A stretch of 64,000 nt of DNA from an uncultured Fluviicola sp. GTDB lineage: Bacteria; Bacteroidota; Bacteroidia; Flavobacteriales; Crocinitomicaceae. Shown here one piece after another: positions 7,369 through 16,108 of this stretch (position 1 is its first letter; each line of letters begins with the position of its first letter). The stretch is from assembly GCF_946478805.1 (NCBI RefSeq), contig NZ_CAMLDC010000004.1, positions 62,001 through 126,000 of the forward strand, written 5' to 3'. A program made the translations under genes and the position numbers. The notes beneath the pieces were generated by a model. It saw only the letters and a program-made list of their open reading frames with translations. It had not been told where the DNA came from and made no database searches.

Positions 7369-8362
7369 CTTTTGAATAGTTTTTTGGAAGTAAATAAAAG
7401 GATAAGAGCCCCAAAAGGATAACCAGTAATGTTTGTGAACTCCAGATGATCATTCCTAAAGCCCAACCCAAACCTTGAGCCTGACTTCCATAACGATCTT
7501 TCAAGTAATATTCGATAACCAATCCGACAACCAAGGGGAAAATTCCCATCCCGCCATTCGTAAGGGTAATCCCTAATGAACCAGCCAGGAAAGCCAAGAG
7601 CATTCCGGTTGGAGGAACCGTTGATGTTTCATCCAATGCAAAAAAGCAAATGGAAAAATAAACGATATAAAGCATCCAGATAAACAGGGTATGTCCAATA
7701 AATGCCCCGGGATTTTTGGTTTTAAAAACCGATAAAGCTCCGGAAATCAATCCTTTTATAAATCCAATAACCTTGTAACGGATGGATTTTATCAGGAACA
7801 CAACTGCAAATGCCAATAAAAAAAAACCGGCAATGCCCCATTTGATCAATTGAACTTTAGACGCTGATTCAGGATCATTGCCAATAGCTTCGATCATTTT
7901 CTTGATTTTCCAAAAATCCCCCGCCCCAACTACCGAAGCCAGTATAGCTACAGATAATAACATGATGAGGTCGAACACACGCTCTCCCAAAATGGTCCCG
8001 AAGGATTTGGAAAAAGGAACACCATCCGACCGGTACAGCATGGCAGCACGTGAAGCTTCTCCAGCTCTTGGAATAGTCAGATTCACAATATAGCCGATCA
8101 TGATTGCATGATAGCGGTTCCAAAAAGGTGTTTTGTATCCAAGAGGTTCCAAGAGGTACTTCCAGCGATAAGCCCTTGAAAGCAATGCAAAGAAACTTAA
8201 TAGCAAGGAAAGGAAAATCCAGAAATAATTGGCTTCGCGAAGTGCTTTGTAAAAAGCAGTTTTCACATCAGGCTCCATGGAGGTGAAAAAGTACCAAATC
8301 AGATAAACGCCTAATACAAGTGGTAAAACTGTTTTTAGAAGAATACCCGCTACTTTTTTCAT
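7340..8362 (-). CDS. Flippase-like membrane protein (lysylphosphatidylglycerol synthase TM region family)
   Basis: A polytopic protein of 340 residues with about eight hydrophobic helices and the family patterns SRAYRWKYLLEPLG, TIPRAGEASRAAMLYR, ERVFDL and TNGGMGIFPLVVG. Proteins of this UPF0104/YbhN-type family are related to the flippase half of MprF and are thought to move lipids or glycolipids across the inner membrane; the substrate is unknown. The ATG overlaps the panD stop by one base (TGATG), and the 3' end overlaps rfaE2, consistent with an operon and with a role in envelope assembly. Confidence 0.85.
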   Translation of the reverse strand: MKKVAGILLKTVLPLVLGVYLIWYFFTSMEPDVKTAFYKALREANYFWIFLSLLLSFFALLSRAYRWKYLLEPLGYKTPFWNRYHAIMIGYIVNLTIPRAGEASRAAMLYRSDGVPFSKSFGTILGERVFDLIMLLSVAILASVVGAGDFWKIKKMIEAIGNDPESASKVQLIKWGIAGFFLLAFAVVFLIKSIRYKVIGFIKGLISGALSVFKTKNPGAFIGHTLFIWMLYIVYFSICFFALDETSTVPPTGMLLAFLAGSLGITLTNGGMGIFPLVVGLVIEYYLKDRYGSQAQGLGWALGMIIWSSQTLLVILLGLLSFYLLPKNYSKDGEIRANQE

Positions 8363-8712
8363 CAGACTATCAAATTAGTCAATTCATTAGGAAAAACCAA
8401 AGCCGGTTTGAATGATCTTGCTTCTTCCGGAGTCATGTATCCATAACCTATCACGATAATCATATCTCCGACAGCAACTTTTCTGGCTGCAGGACCGTTC
8501 AGACAAATAGTCCCGCTCCCTTTGTCACCTTTTATAACGTATGTTTCCAATCGCTCTCCGTTATTAATATTAACAACTTGAACACGCTCACCCTCAACCA
8601 GGTTGGAGGCCTCCATCAATGCTTCATCAATGGTAATACTTCCAACATAATTCAGTTCTGCTTGAGTAACGCGTACGCGGTGAATTTTTGATTTGACTAC
8701 TTGTATCAACAT
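8362..8712 (-). CDS. panD: Aspartate 1-decarboxylase
   Basis: Converts L-aspartate to beta-alanine for pantothenate and CoA synthesis. The proenzyme cleaves itself to make a pyruvoyl group; the cleavage Gly-Ser is visible in [10 protein letters not shown] at about residues 24-25. Other family marks are [12 protein letters not shown] and [19 protein letters not shown]. At 116 residues the length is normal. It lies downstream of panC on the same strand, separated by 131 nt, and has its own TAACTTTG box. Its partner substrate enzyme PanC is the adjacent gene. Confidence 0.95.
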   Translation of the reverse strand: MLIQVVKSKIHRVRVTQAELNYVGSITIDEALMEASNLVEGERVQVVNINNGERLETYVIKGDKGSGTICLNGPAARKVAVGDMIIVIGYGYMTPEEARSFKPALVFPNELTNLIV

Positions 8713-8731
8713 GTTTGTAAAAATCGAAGTG

Positions 8732-8739
8732 CAAAGTTA
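8732..8739 (-). promoter_or_regulatory. Bacteroidota -7 box upstream of panD
   Basis: The minus strand reads TAACTTTG at 8739-8732, matching TANNTTTG, 20 nt before the panD start. No clear TTG -33 element was found at the usual distance. Confidence 0.5.
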
Positions 8740-8843
8740 ATGTAAAATTGAGAATGTAAAATGTAGAATCAAAAAGTTAACAGGCTTAATCAGAAAAATT
8801 CACTTTTCAATTTTCACTTCTCATCCGCGATAAATATCGGGAT

Positions 8844-9683
8844 TCAATTGAGTGTCATATTATCAATCAATCTGACCTCTCCGCAAAAGCAAGCTATGCA
8901 CATCGTTGCTCCTGGAATCCAATCAGTTGTCAGATCTTTCAATCTAACAGGATCCACGATATCCAGATATTCCAGTTTTAGTGTTCCGGTTTCAAAAAAG
9001 GCAACCGCTCTTTTACGGGTTTCTTCAGGCGAAAATTGGTCCGAATCGGATTTCGCCTGAGATAAAGTCTTGTAAATGATCAATGCCTCTTCTTTCTGGG
9101 ATTCGGACAAGCGGCTGTTCCTGCTACTCATGGCCAAACCTTTTTCAGTTCTGGAAGTCTCACATGCGATAATCCGAATGGGTAATTTCAACTGTTCAAC
9201 CATTTTTTTTATTACGGCAACTTGCTGAAAATCTTTCAGTCCGAAGAATGCTTTTTCGGGTTCAACCAATTCAAACAAACGGGAAACCACTTGAACAACG
9301 CCTTTAAAATGTCCCGGTCTGAATTTTCCTTCCATAACTTCATCCAATCCTTCTAAATCTACCCGGGGAGATACCCAGTTTTCGGGATAAATTTCTGATG
9401 TTGAAGGAAAAAAAGCAAGATCACATCCGAATTTTTTCAACAATTCCGCATCAGCCTCAGGAGTTCGCGGATACAGTTTCAGATCGGATGGATTATTGAA
9501 CTGTGTAGGATTTACAAAAACGCTCACTACAACAACGTCACATTCAGCATTGGCGCGACTTACCAAGTCCATATGCCCATGATGCAAAGCTCCCATAGTC
9601 GGCACAAAACCAATGCTTTTACCTTCTTTCCGGAGTGCATTCAGAGCTTGCTTTAGCTCCTCAACCGTGTTGATTATTTCCAC
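8844..9683 (-). CDS. panC: Pantothenate synthetase
   Basis: Condenses pantoate with beta-alanine using ATP. The motifs FVPTMGALHHGHMDLV (HIGH-like), SVFVNPTQFN, FFGLKDFQQ and MSSRNSRLS (KMSKS-like) are all present in 280 residues. I choose the GTG at 9683 because PanC proteins begin near EIINTVEEL and AAAGGG lies 8 nt upstream; a TTG at 9716 would add 11 unusual residues. It heads the minus-strand order panC, panD, flippase, rfaE2, and is divergent from the starch-synthase-like gene. Confidence 0.93.
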   Translation of the reverse strand: MEIINTVEELKQALNALRKEGKSIGFVPTMGALHHGHMDLVSRANAECDVVVVSVFVNPTQFNNPSDLKLYPRTPEADAELLKKFGCDLAFFPSTSEIYPENWVSPRVDLEGLDEVMEGKFRPGHFKGVVQVVSRLFELVEPEKAFFGLKDFQQVAVIKKMVEQLKLPIRIIACETSRTEKGLAMSSRNSRLSESQKEEALIIYKTLSQAKSDSDQFSPEETRKRAVAFFETGTLKLEYLDIVDPVRLKDLTTDWIPGATMCIACFCGEVRLIDNMTLN

Positions 9684-9731
9684 TTTTCTACCCTTTCGTT
9701 CAAAACAAGCTGGCAAAACTATATTAATATC

Positions 9732-9762
9732 TTGAAGATTCCGTCTTTTTTTCTTAATTTTG
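9732..9762 (+). promoter_or_regulatory. Bacteroidota-type promoter of the 9799 operon
   Basis: TTG at 9732-9734 and TAATTTTG at 9755-9762 are separated by 20 nt, matching the TTG/TANNTTTG consensus. The box ends 36 nt before the start codon of the starch-synthase-like gene. Confidence 0.7.
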
Positions 9763-9798
9763 CACTTATAATATTCAAAAATTCCCCTATCGAATTCT

Positions 9799-10629
9799 AT
9801 GGAAAAAAAAAGGATTCTCTTTGTTTCTCAAGAAATATACCCATTTCTTGCTAAAACAGAAATTTCTCACAACGCTCGTAAGCTTCCGCAAGGAACACAA
9901 GAGAACGGTAAAGAAATCCGTGTTTTCACACCTCGCTTTGGCAGTATTAATGAAAGAAGACATCAACTTCATGAAGTAATCCGCCTTTCGGGAATGAATA
10001 TCATTATTGACGATAACGATCATCCGTTGATCATTAAGGTCGCGTCAATTCCTGCTGCCCGTTTGCAGGTGTATTTCATCGATAATGATGAATTCTTCAA
10101 ACGCAAAACAAATGTAGCTGATGATAAAGGTGCCGATTTCTCCGACAATGACGAGAGAAGTATGTTCTTCTGTCGCGGGGTCTTGGAAACAGTGAAGAAG
10201 TTGGGTTGGAAACCGGACGTAATCCACTGTCATGGTTGGATGACTTCCCTGATGCCATTATACATCAAGAAAATCTACAATAAGGATCCGCATTTTGCTG
10301 ACACAAAAGTGGTTTACAGTATCTACGACCATAAAGAAGGATTCGAGTCTCCATGGGACGAACGTTTCCACGAAAAGTTGAAATTTGATGGATTTGATGA
10401 AGAAGTCACAAATTTAGTTAAATCGCCAACTTTGGATGCAATAACTAAAGCCGCTGTAACGTTCTCCGACGGGGTTATTCAAGGTAGCGAAGTAATTCAA
10501 CCGGAATTACAAAAAGTCTACGATGAAGCAACTTGCTTGAAATTGAGTTATTTACCGGAGGAACATTTAACAAAAGGACTATCAGAGTTCTTTGATAAAG
10601 TTATAGAAGAAGGCATTTTGATACAATGA
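9799..10629 (+). CDS. Truncated glycogen/starch synthase-like protein (GT5 N-terminal domain)
   Basis: The opening KRILFVSQEIYPFLAKTEIS and later DVIHCHGWMTSLMPLYIK, KVVYSIYDH and DAITKAAVTFSDGVIQGS follow the N-terminal Rossmann half of GT5 glycogen synthases. The protein ends at 276 residues, without the C-terminal GT-B domain that binds ADP-glucose, and the usual KTGGL loop reads KTEIS. Full-length enzymes are about 470-480 residues. It is therefore probably not a normal glycogen synthase. The same short form occurs in Bacteroidota beside DUF4270 and glmS, which suggests a separate, possibly regulatory role. It overlaps the DUF4270 gene by 4 nt. Confidence 0.8.
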   Translation: MEKKRILFVSQEIYPFLAKTEISHNARKLPQGTQENGKEIRVFTPRFGSINERRHQLHEVIRLSGMNIIIDDNDHPLIIKVASIPAARLQVYFIDNDEFFKRKTNVADDKGADFSDNDERSMFFCRGVLETVKKLGWKPDVIHCHGWMTSLMPLYIKKIYNKDPHFADTKVVYSIYDHKEGFESPWDERFHEKLKFDGFDEEVTNLVKSPTLDAITKAAVTFSDGVIQGSEVIQPELQKVYDEATCLKLSYLPEEHLTKGLSEFFDKVIEEGILIQ

Positions 10630-11960
10630 TGAATTTAAAAAACCTACATAATAACTGGCGGAAAGTGATTTTACTTTCCGCTTGTTTTGTCTTTACACTT
10701 TCCATTTTACCAAGTTGTAAGAAAACTTCTTCCAAATTCGGAACCGAGGCACTCGATATCAATGACTTGCTGGCAACCGGTGGCGTGGATACTTTCGACC
10801 TGAAAACCTATTCGGTTTTAGAAGATTCGTTAACAAGTGACAATCAGATTTTTGGAGTTGTAGGAGCTTATCACGACCCGAAATTGGGGATAGTAAATGC
10901 CTCTTTATACACCCAGTTTACAACGGAAGGGCTCGTACAGCTTAGTGGAGAAACGTTGAATACCATAGATTCCGTAGTGCTTAGTCTCAATTACGGTGGT
11001 TACTATGGAAAACTGGGACCTCAAACATTTGAAGTCTACGAACTTACAGATTCTCTGGGACTCACCACTGATTATCACAGAAATAGCACCAAAACAACAA
11101 CAGGTATCAACCTGGTTGATCCGGGTTCTGCGACGCAAACGCCGAATATGGATCAGAAATTTGCTTTGGGCAATGGTGACTCAGTAAACCCTCAACTTCG
11201 TTTAAGATTGGACAATTCCCTGGGACAACAATTCATTAACGATATTATTGCCGGAAATCCTGCATTTCAAAGTAGTGATCAATTTTTAAGTTCACCATTC
11301 TATTTCAAAGGACTGAAAATCAATGTAGCAAATACAACACCGTCAAGTGGACAAGGTGCCATTATTTATTTCAATCTGCAAAACAGTCAAACAAAAATGA
11401 CCATTTACTTTAAGGTGAACGGCGACCCGGATCAGCGCGAAATCAGTTTAAAGAGCACCAGTAAATGCGCAGATTTCAATCATGCGGATGTCGACCACAG
11501 CGGTTATCATATCGCCGACGTGCTTGCGAACCCGTTAAACGGTCAAACTCAATTCTACACGCAATCCTTGAATAGTAGAGCTGTAGTGGAATTTCCAACA
11601 GTAAACAACTTGAAAAGCAATTCACTCATCAACAATGCTTTGCTTTACATCCCGGTTTCTTATCAAAACGGAAGCTACTATTATCCAAGTGTAACACTTG
11701 AAGTAGGTTACAAGACCGACAGTGGAAGAATCGTGACATTCAGAACAGCTTCATATGACAACAACCAAAAGGCGTTTATCATTGATCTGAGAGATTATAT
11801 CCAGGATATCGTGTCCGGGAAAGCTGAAAACAGAGGTTTATACCTGAACCAGTCTTCACTTTACTTCAACTGTACTGCAGAACGAATTATTTTCAACGGT
11901 CCTGCATCATCTTATAAGACAAAACCCAAATTAGTTATTAAATACACTGAATTTAAATAG
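10626..11960 (+). CDS. DUF4270 family lipoprotein
   Basis: A secreted protein of 444 residues with a lipobox (SILPSC, Cys31), so it is probably a lipid-anchored envelope protein. The N-terminal region (LKTYSVLEDSLTSDNQ, VVGAYHDPKLGIVNASLYTQ) and the C-terminal YLNQSS and KTKPKLVIKYTE fit DUF4270, a family largely confined to Bacteroidota. Function is not known. The start is coupled to the preceding gene by ATGA, and glmS begins 2 nt after the stop, so three genes form one transcription unit. The context hints at cell-surface sugar or polymer handling, but this is inference. Confidence 0.85.
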   Translation: MMNLKNLHNNWRKVILLSACFVFTLSILPSCKKTSSKFGTEALDINDLLATGGVDTFDLKTYSVLEDSLTSDNQIFGVVGAYHDPKLGIVNASLYTQFTTEGLVQLSGETLNTIDSVVLSLNYGGYYGKLGPQTFEVYELTDSLGLTTDYHRNSTKTTTGINLVDPGSATQTPNMDQKFALGNGDSVNPQLRLRLDNSLGQQFINDIIAGNPAFQSSDQFLSSPFYFKGLKINVANTTPSSGQGAIIYFNLQNSQTKMTIYFKVNGDPDQREISLKSTSKCADFNHADVDHSGYHIADVLANPLNGQTQFYTQSLNSRAVVEFPTVNNLKSNSLINNALLYIPVSYQNGSYYYPSVTLEVGYKTDSGRIVTFRTASYDNNQKAFIIDLRDYIQDIVSGKAENRGLYLNQSSLYFNCTAERIIFNGPASSYKTKPKLVIKYTEFK

Positions 11961-11962
11961 AC

Positions 11963-13807
11963 ATGTGTGGAATTGTAGCATATATCGGAAAAAAAGAAGC
12001 TTATCCTATTTTAATCAAAGGATTACGACGTTTGGAATATCGTGGATACGATAGTGCAGGAATTGCGCTATTGGATGCCGGAAAGGTAAATCTTTACAAA
12101 CGCCAGGGAAAAGTATCCAATTTAGAAGAATTTGTAGCTGGAAAAAATATTGCGGGGCATGCGGGAATCGGTCATACACGTTGGGCAACTCACGGAGCAC
12201 CGAATGACACCAACGCACATCCGCATTTTTCGAACGACGAAAAAATCGCATTGATTCACAACGGAATCATTGAAAATTATAATAGTTTAAAAGAAGAGCT
12301 GATTGTACGCGGATATCATTTCAAAAGTCAGACGGATACCGAAGTATTGGTCCACCTGATTGACGATATCCAAAAGAAAGAAAAAGTTGATTTGGCTGAA
12401 GCTGTTCGTATGGCTTTACAAAACGTTATCGGGGCTTACGCAATTGTCGTAATCTCTTCCGATAATCCGAATCAACTGATTGCTGCCCGTAAGAGTTCGC
12501 CCCTGGTTGTTGGAATTGGGAAAGAAAACGATTTCTACCTGGCATCCGATGCCACTCCGATTATTGAATACACAAACCAGGTGGTTTACCTGGAGGATGA
12601 AGAAATTGCGGTGGTTGACCTGGTTACAGGATTAAATATCACCAACTTGCGCAATCAACCAAAAACACCTTATGTTCAGGAATTGGAAATGCAATTGGAA
12701 GCACTTGAAAAAGGTGGTTACGAGCATTTCATGTTGAAAGAGATTCACGAGCAACCGCGTTCAATCAAAGATTGTTTCCGTGGAAGATTGAATGCTTCCG
12801 AAGGATGGGTTTCATTGGGAGGAGTAAAAGACTATGAGCAAAAAATGATCAATGCACAACGTATTGTCATGGTTGCTTGCGGTACATCCTGGCATGCTTG
12901 CCTGGTCGGGGAATATTTATTCGAGGATCTGGCCCGAATCAATGTAGAAGTAGAATACGCGTCTGAATTCAGATACCGGAATCCGATTATCAATGAAAAT
13001 GACATCGTCATCGCCGTATCACAATCGGGTGAAACTGCAGATACATTAGCCGCTCTTGAACTGGCAAAATCAAAAGGTGCAACAATCCTGGGAATTTGTA
13101 ACGTGGTGGGATCTTCCATTTCACGAATCACAGACGCAGGTTCATATACACATGCAGGACCTGAAATCGGTGTTGCTTCTACAAAAGCATTTACAGCACA
13201 GGTAACTGTTCTGACTTTAATGGCACTTTCCCTTGCACATAAAAAAGGAACTTTAAGTGAATCCAAATTCAGAACCATGCTTTCTGAATTGGAAATCATT
13301 CCTGATAAGGTGAAACGTGTCCTGGAACGAAACGCAGAAATTGAAGAAATCGCTAAGATCTACAAAGACGCAAACAACGCACTTTACCTAGGAAGAGGAA
13401 GTTCTTTCCCGGTAGCATTGGAAGGCGCGCTAAAATTGAAAGAGATTTCCTATATCCACGCTGAAGGTTACCCGGCTGCAGAAATGAAACATGGTCCGAT
13501 CGCATTGATAGACGAGGAAATGCCTGTTTTCGTTATCGCAACAAAGGGAACTTCTTACGAGAAGGTTGTCAGCAACATCCAGGAAGTGAAGGCACGGAAA
13601 GGAAAAATCATCGCAATCGTAACGGAAGGTGATACAGATGTGAAAGCAATGGCTGATCATGTAATTGAAATTCCGGATACCGACGAGCATTTGGTTCCGA
13701 TTCTGGCAACCATTCCATTCCAATTATTGAGTTATCACATTGCAGTCATGAGAGATTGTAACGTAGACCAACCGAGAAACCTGGCGAAATCTGTTACTGT
13801 TGAATAA
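11963..13807 (+). CDS. glmS: Glutamine-fructose-6-phosphate aminotransferase (isomerizing)
   Basis: Makes glucosamine 6-phosphate from fructose 6-phosphate and glutamine, the first step to UDP-GlcNAc. MCGIVAYIG places the catalytic Cys directly after the start Met. The glutaminase domain continues with GHTRWATHGAP and HNGIIENY. Two SIS domains follow (VACGTSWHA, AVSQSGETADTLAAL; LYLGRGSSFPVALEGALKLK). The C-terminus DQPRNLAKSVTVE is the canonical end. At 614 residues the length is normal. It is the last gene of its operon and is followed by an intrinsic terminator. Confidence 0.97.
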   Translation: MCGIVAYIGKKEAYPILIKGLRRLEYRGYDSAGIALLDAGKVNLYKRQGKVSNLEEFVAGKNIAGHAGIGHTRWATHGAPNDTNAHPHFSNDEKIALIHNGIIENYNSLKEELIVRGYHFKSQTDTEVLVHLIDDIQKKEKVDLAEAVRMALQNVIGAYAIVVISSDNPNQLIAARKSSPLVVGIGKENDFYLASDATPIIEYTNQVVYLEDEEIAVVDLVTGLNITNLRNQPKTPYVQELEMQLEALEKGGYEHFMLKEIHEQPRSIKDCFRGRLNASEGWVSLGGVKDYEQKMINAQRIVMVACGTSWHACLVGEYLFEDLARINVEVEYASEFRYRNPIINENDIVIAVSQSGETADTLAALELAKSKGATILGICNVVGSSISRITDAGSYTHAGPEIGVASTKAFTAQVTVLTLMALSLAHKKGTLSESKFRTMLSELEIIPDKVKRVLERNAEIEEIAKIYKDANNALYLGRGSSFPVALEGALKLKEISYIHAEGYPAAEMKHGPIALIDEEMPVFVIATKGTSYEKVVSNIQEVKARKGKIIAIVTEGDTDVKAMADHVIEIPDTDEHLVPILATIPFQLLSYHIAVMRDCNVDQPRNLAKSVTVE

Positions 13808-13828
13808 TAATTAAAGCATAAAAAATGG

Positions 13829-13860
13829 AAGGCTTTTGTCATGGACAGAAGCCTTTTTTA
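13829..13860 (+). terminator. Intrinsic terminator after glmS
   Basis: AAGGCTTTTGT (from 13829) pairs with ACAGAAGCCTT (13845-13855) with one G-T pair, followed by a run of T. Confidence 0.85.
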
Positions 13861-14139
13861 TTTTAAACATGCTCGCATTCAAAGAAACTAATTACCTGAA
13901 AACAAATTGTTTAACCACAAATCTGTTCGCAAAGATGCGAACACGCGAATTCCAAAACACAAAAAGATCATCCACAGAAAGTGAATGATCTCTCCTCTTT
14001 TTCATATTTGGGGTTTGGTAGAACATATATCAACTGGAAATCACATTCCCTTTCAACATCACTTCTTCACGATATAAAGTAACTTTCGTATGACAAGGTT
14101 CCTCTATGGAATAGTTGATGAGCTTTCTTTTCATGAGCT
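13861..14139. other. Intergenic stretch without a gene
   Basis: No plausible coding frame. It contains an inverted repeat GTTCGCA/TGCGAAC at 13925-13942 with a 4-nt loop inside a sequence rich in CACAAA and CGCGAA, which looks like a worn dispersed repeat. Nothing else is recognised. Confidence 0.4.
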
Positions 14140-14850
14140 TCAATCTTCTCTATCGTAAGCAACTTTTCCCTTCACCATTATGCACGCATTCAGACTAATT
14201 GAAAGATTGCCCAAAGACTCATGATTCCTGAAGTAAACAAGTTTGGTGGTGAATCCCGGCGCACTTACCCGAATTGCAACAGGTTTTTTTGCCCAATCCA
14301 ATGGAATCTTGAATGTTCCATTTTTAGAAGCCTTCACGGAAGACAATTCTACCGAGCTTCCATCCAACAAAGAAATAGTGACTCTTTCATAATCCTTTCC
14401 GGTCATCGCAATTTTCCCGGCAGCAAATGATTCGTCCGTATGATCATAAAACGCGGCAACTTCACCTTGTTTTACTACAATAACGGGTTGATCTGTTACA
14501 GGTTCATACTGTTCTATTTGAGTTACATTTTGAGCCCGGGAAGGCAGAGCCGAGAACGTACTTAAAGCCAGACCTAAAGCAACCGCTTTCAAATCGAAAC
14601 CAAATGCCGGGTTATACGATTTCGGCAACAAGTATGTTTTATCCAACTGTTTTTCTTCAAAGCGACCACAAACCGATTCATGCTTATTGTTTTCCAAATA
14701 ATTCACGATGGAAAAATCCGACATGGAACTGAAATCAACTACTGTCTTACTGCATGATTCACAGAAACGGCCTTTCGCTTCCGGTTTCATCTGATCCCAG
14801 TCCGCATGACAAGGCTCTTCAATTTTATAGTTTATTTTCTTCGGTTTCAT
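14140..14850 (-). CDS. Cys-motif N-terminal domain, TM and carboxypeptidase-regulatory-like domain (copy 1)
   Basis: With the ATG at 14850 the protein is 236 residues and has Cys at positions 14, 30, 33 and 61, exactly as in the tandem copy behind it; the ATG at 14874 would add 8 residues. The domain EEPCHADWDQM, GRFCESCSKTVVDFSSMSDF, VCGRF is a common Bacteroidota N-terminus of unknown role that probably binds a metal. A hydrophobic segment at about 83-104 (FDLKAVALGLALSTFSALPS) is followed by a beta-rich region (VTISLLDGSSVELSSVKASK) resembling carboxypeptidase-regulatory domains. Topology would place the Cys domain in the cytoplasm and the beta domain outside. Function unknown. Confidence 0.7.
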   Translation of the reverse strand: MKPKKINYKIEEPCHADWDQMKPEAKGRFCESCSKTVVDFSSMSDFSIVNYLENNKHESVCGRFEEKQLDKTYLLPKSYNPAFGFDLKAVALGLALSTFSALPSRAQNVTQIEQYEPVTDQPVIVVKQGEVAAFYDHTDESFAAGKIAMTGKDYERVTISLLDGSSVELSSVKASKNGTFKIPLDWAKKPVAIRVSAPGFTTKLVYFRNHESLGNLSISLNACIMVKGKVAYDRED

Positions 14851-14949
14851 AGCACTTTTTATTTGAATAGCCATCTTTAAAAGAGTTCACGAAATTGGTT
14901 TTATTGTTGGTTTTCAATAGGTACTTTTAAATAACGGCTTTCTTAAAAC

Positions 14950-15702
14950 TTAATCTTCCGTTGCCTTAACGTCTCCCTGAATCACTTCTCCGCGAATCAT
15001 TTCAACCTGTTCCATCACTTCAATCTTCATATCCACAATCGAACGCATATATGCGAAATAAACAGTTGCAGGTTCATAATTGTCACCGATCACTTCAACC
15101 GATGTCGGATTCAATTTCCAATCAAGATCGAAAGCAAATCTCCCTTTTGAGTCTGGCTGAATTGTTTTCAGGACCTTCCCTTCTTTATCTTTCAATTGAA
15201 CACTAATTCCTTTGAAATTTTTGCTTGGAGTAATTACAGCACCGCTTGCTTTCTTTTCCTTGGAATGATCATAATTTGGAGCAACTTTCCCCACAATAAG
15301 TGGTTCCACTTCCTGAACCGTACCAACAACAATTGGAGGAACGTTAATCGTTGTATCAATCCTGATTGGCTCCCGGGGTTCCGTTTGGGCAAAACTATGA
15401 ACAGCAGAAAAAGTTGTCAAAGCCAAACCAAGGACCACTGCACGCAAATCAAAACTTGGTGCAAAAACAGGTTGATTTAATTGATAGACGCGATCCAATT
15501 GAGGTTTGGTAAACCTTCCACATACTTTTTCAGTCTTGTGGCTTTCCAAATAATCGACAATGGAAAAGTCAGACATTCCTGTAAAATCAACCACTGTTTT
15601 TTCACAAGATCCACAAAAACGCCCGGTTGTTTCAGGCACCATATCGTTCCAACTTTTATCACACGGATTTTGAATGGAATATTTAACTGCTTTTGCTTTC
15701 AT
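14950..15702 (-). CDS. Cys-motif N-terminal domain, TM and carboxypeptidase-regulatory-like domain (copy 2)
   Basis: A tandem paralogue of the gene downstream, 250 residues. Cys14, Cys30, Cys33 and Cys61 have identical spacing (QNPCDKSWND, GRFCGSCEKTVVDFTGMSDF, VCGRF). The hydrophobic segment FDLRAVVLGLALTTFSAVHS is nearly the same as in copy 1, and the C-terminal part (ISVQLKDKEGKVLKTIQPDS, GRFAFDLDW) is a carboxypeptidase-regulatory-like beta fold. The two genes are 99 nt apart and transcribed in the same direction, copy 2 first. The C-terminal halves have diverged far more than the N-terminal 100 residues, which suggests that the Cys-TM part is the constrained module. Confidence 0.7.
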   Translation of the reverse strand: MKAKAVKYSIQNPCDKSWNDMVPETTGRFCGSCEKTVVDFTGMSDFSIVDYLESHKTEKVCGRFTKPQLDRVYQLNQPVFAPSFDLRAVVLGLALTTFSAVHSFAQTEPREPIRIDTTINVPPIVVGTVQEVEPLIVGKVAPNYDHSKEKKASGAVITPSKNFKGISVQLKDKEGKVLKTIQPDSKGRFAFDLDWKLNPTSVEVIGDNYEPATVYFAYMRSIVDMKIEVMEQVEMIRGEVIQGDVKATED

Positions 15703-15824
15703 AGTCTGTTTTTTTCTAGGTACAGTGTAAAACTTAAAAAGTTCAAATCTTTTTTGTTTATTTATTAACTTCCCTCAAAATCAATTCATTTTTTTAATAA
15801 ATTTAATTCAAAACCAGTTTATTA

Positions 15825-16031
15825 ATGATTCGAATAAAACGATTTCAGAGAACACTAATTATACTGTTGGCAGCTGTTAATTCGCTATTCTACTCCAGTT
15901 CGCGAACTAATTCTTTGCAAAACATCCTTTCGAATACGTTTATCTTTACCGGACTAGTCGCTTTAACGGTATTCACTTATGTGTACATCCAAAATAGTTC
16001 ACGCAGAAAGAAAGCGAAGTTAAAATCCTAA
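15825..16031 (+). CDS. Small hydrophobic ORF (68 aa), uncertain
   Basis: A short frame encoding an N-terminal basic stretch (MIRIKRFQR), a hydrophobic segment (TLIILLAAVNSLFYS) and a second one (FIFTGLVALTVFTYVYI), ending in a Lys/Arg-rich tail. It looks like a small two-helix membrane protein. No family is recognised and no good ribosome binding site or promoter is visible. The region is AT-rich, so a chance frame is possible. Confidence 0.35.
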   Translation: MIRIKRFQRTLIILLAAVNSLFYSSSRTNSLQNILSNTFIFTGLVALTVFTYVYIQNSSRRKKAKLKS

Positions 16032-16081
16032 AAATCCCTTATTTCCTGCACATTTTTAGTCCCAAGATTGACTTTTTTAGG

Positions 16082-16089
16082 TATTTTTG
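16082..16089 (+). promoter_or_regulatory. -7 box upstream of the S9 peptidase gene
   Basis: TATTTTTG matches TANNTTTG and lies 19 nt before the ATG at 16109. No TTG at the usual -33 distance was seen. Confidence 0.4.
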
Positions 16090-16108
16090 GACAACTTGAA
16101 GAATATCT

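Noticed and set aside
12832..13299. A minus-strand frame of 155 codons inside glmS
   Set aside because: It lies fully within glmS, whose motifs are unmistakable; the protein has no domain signs.
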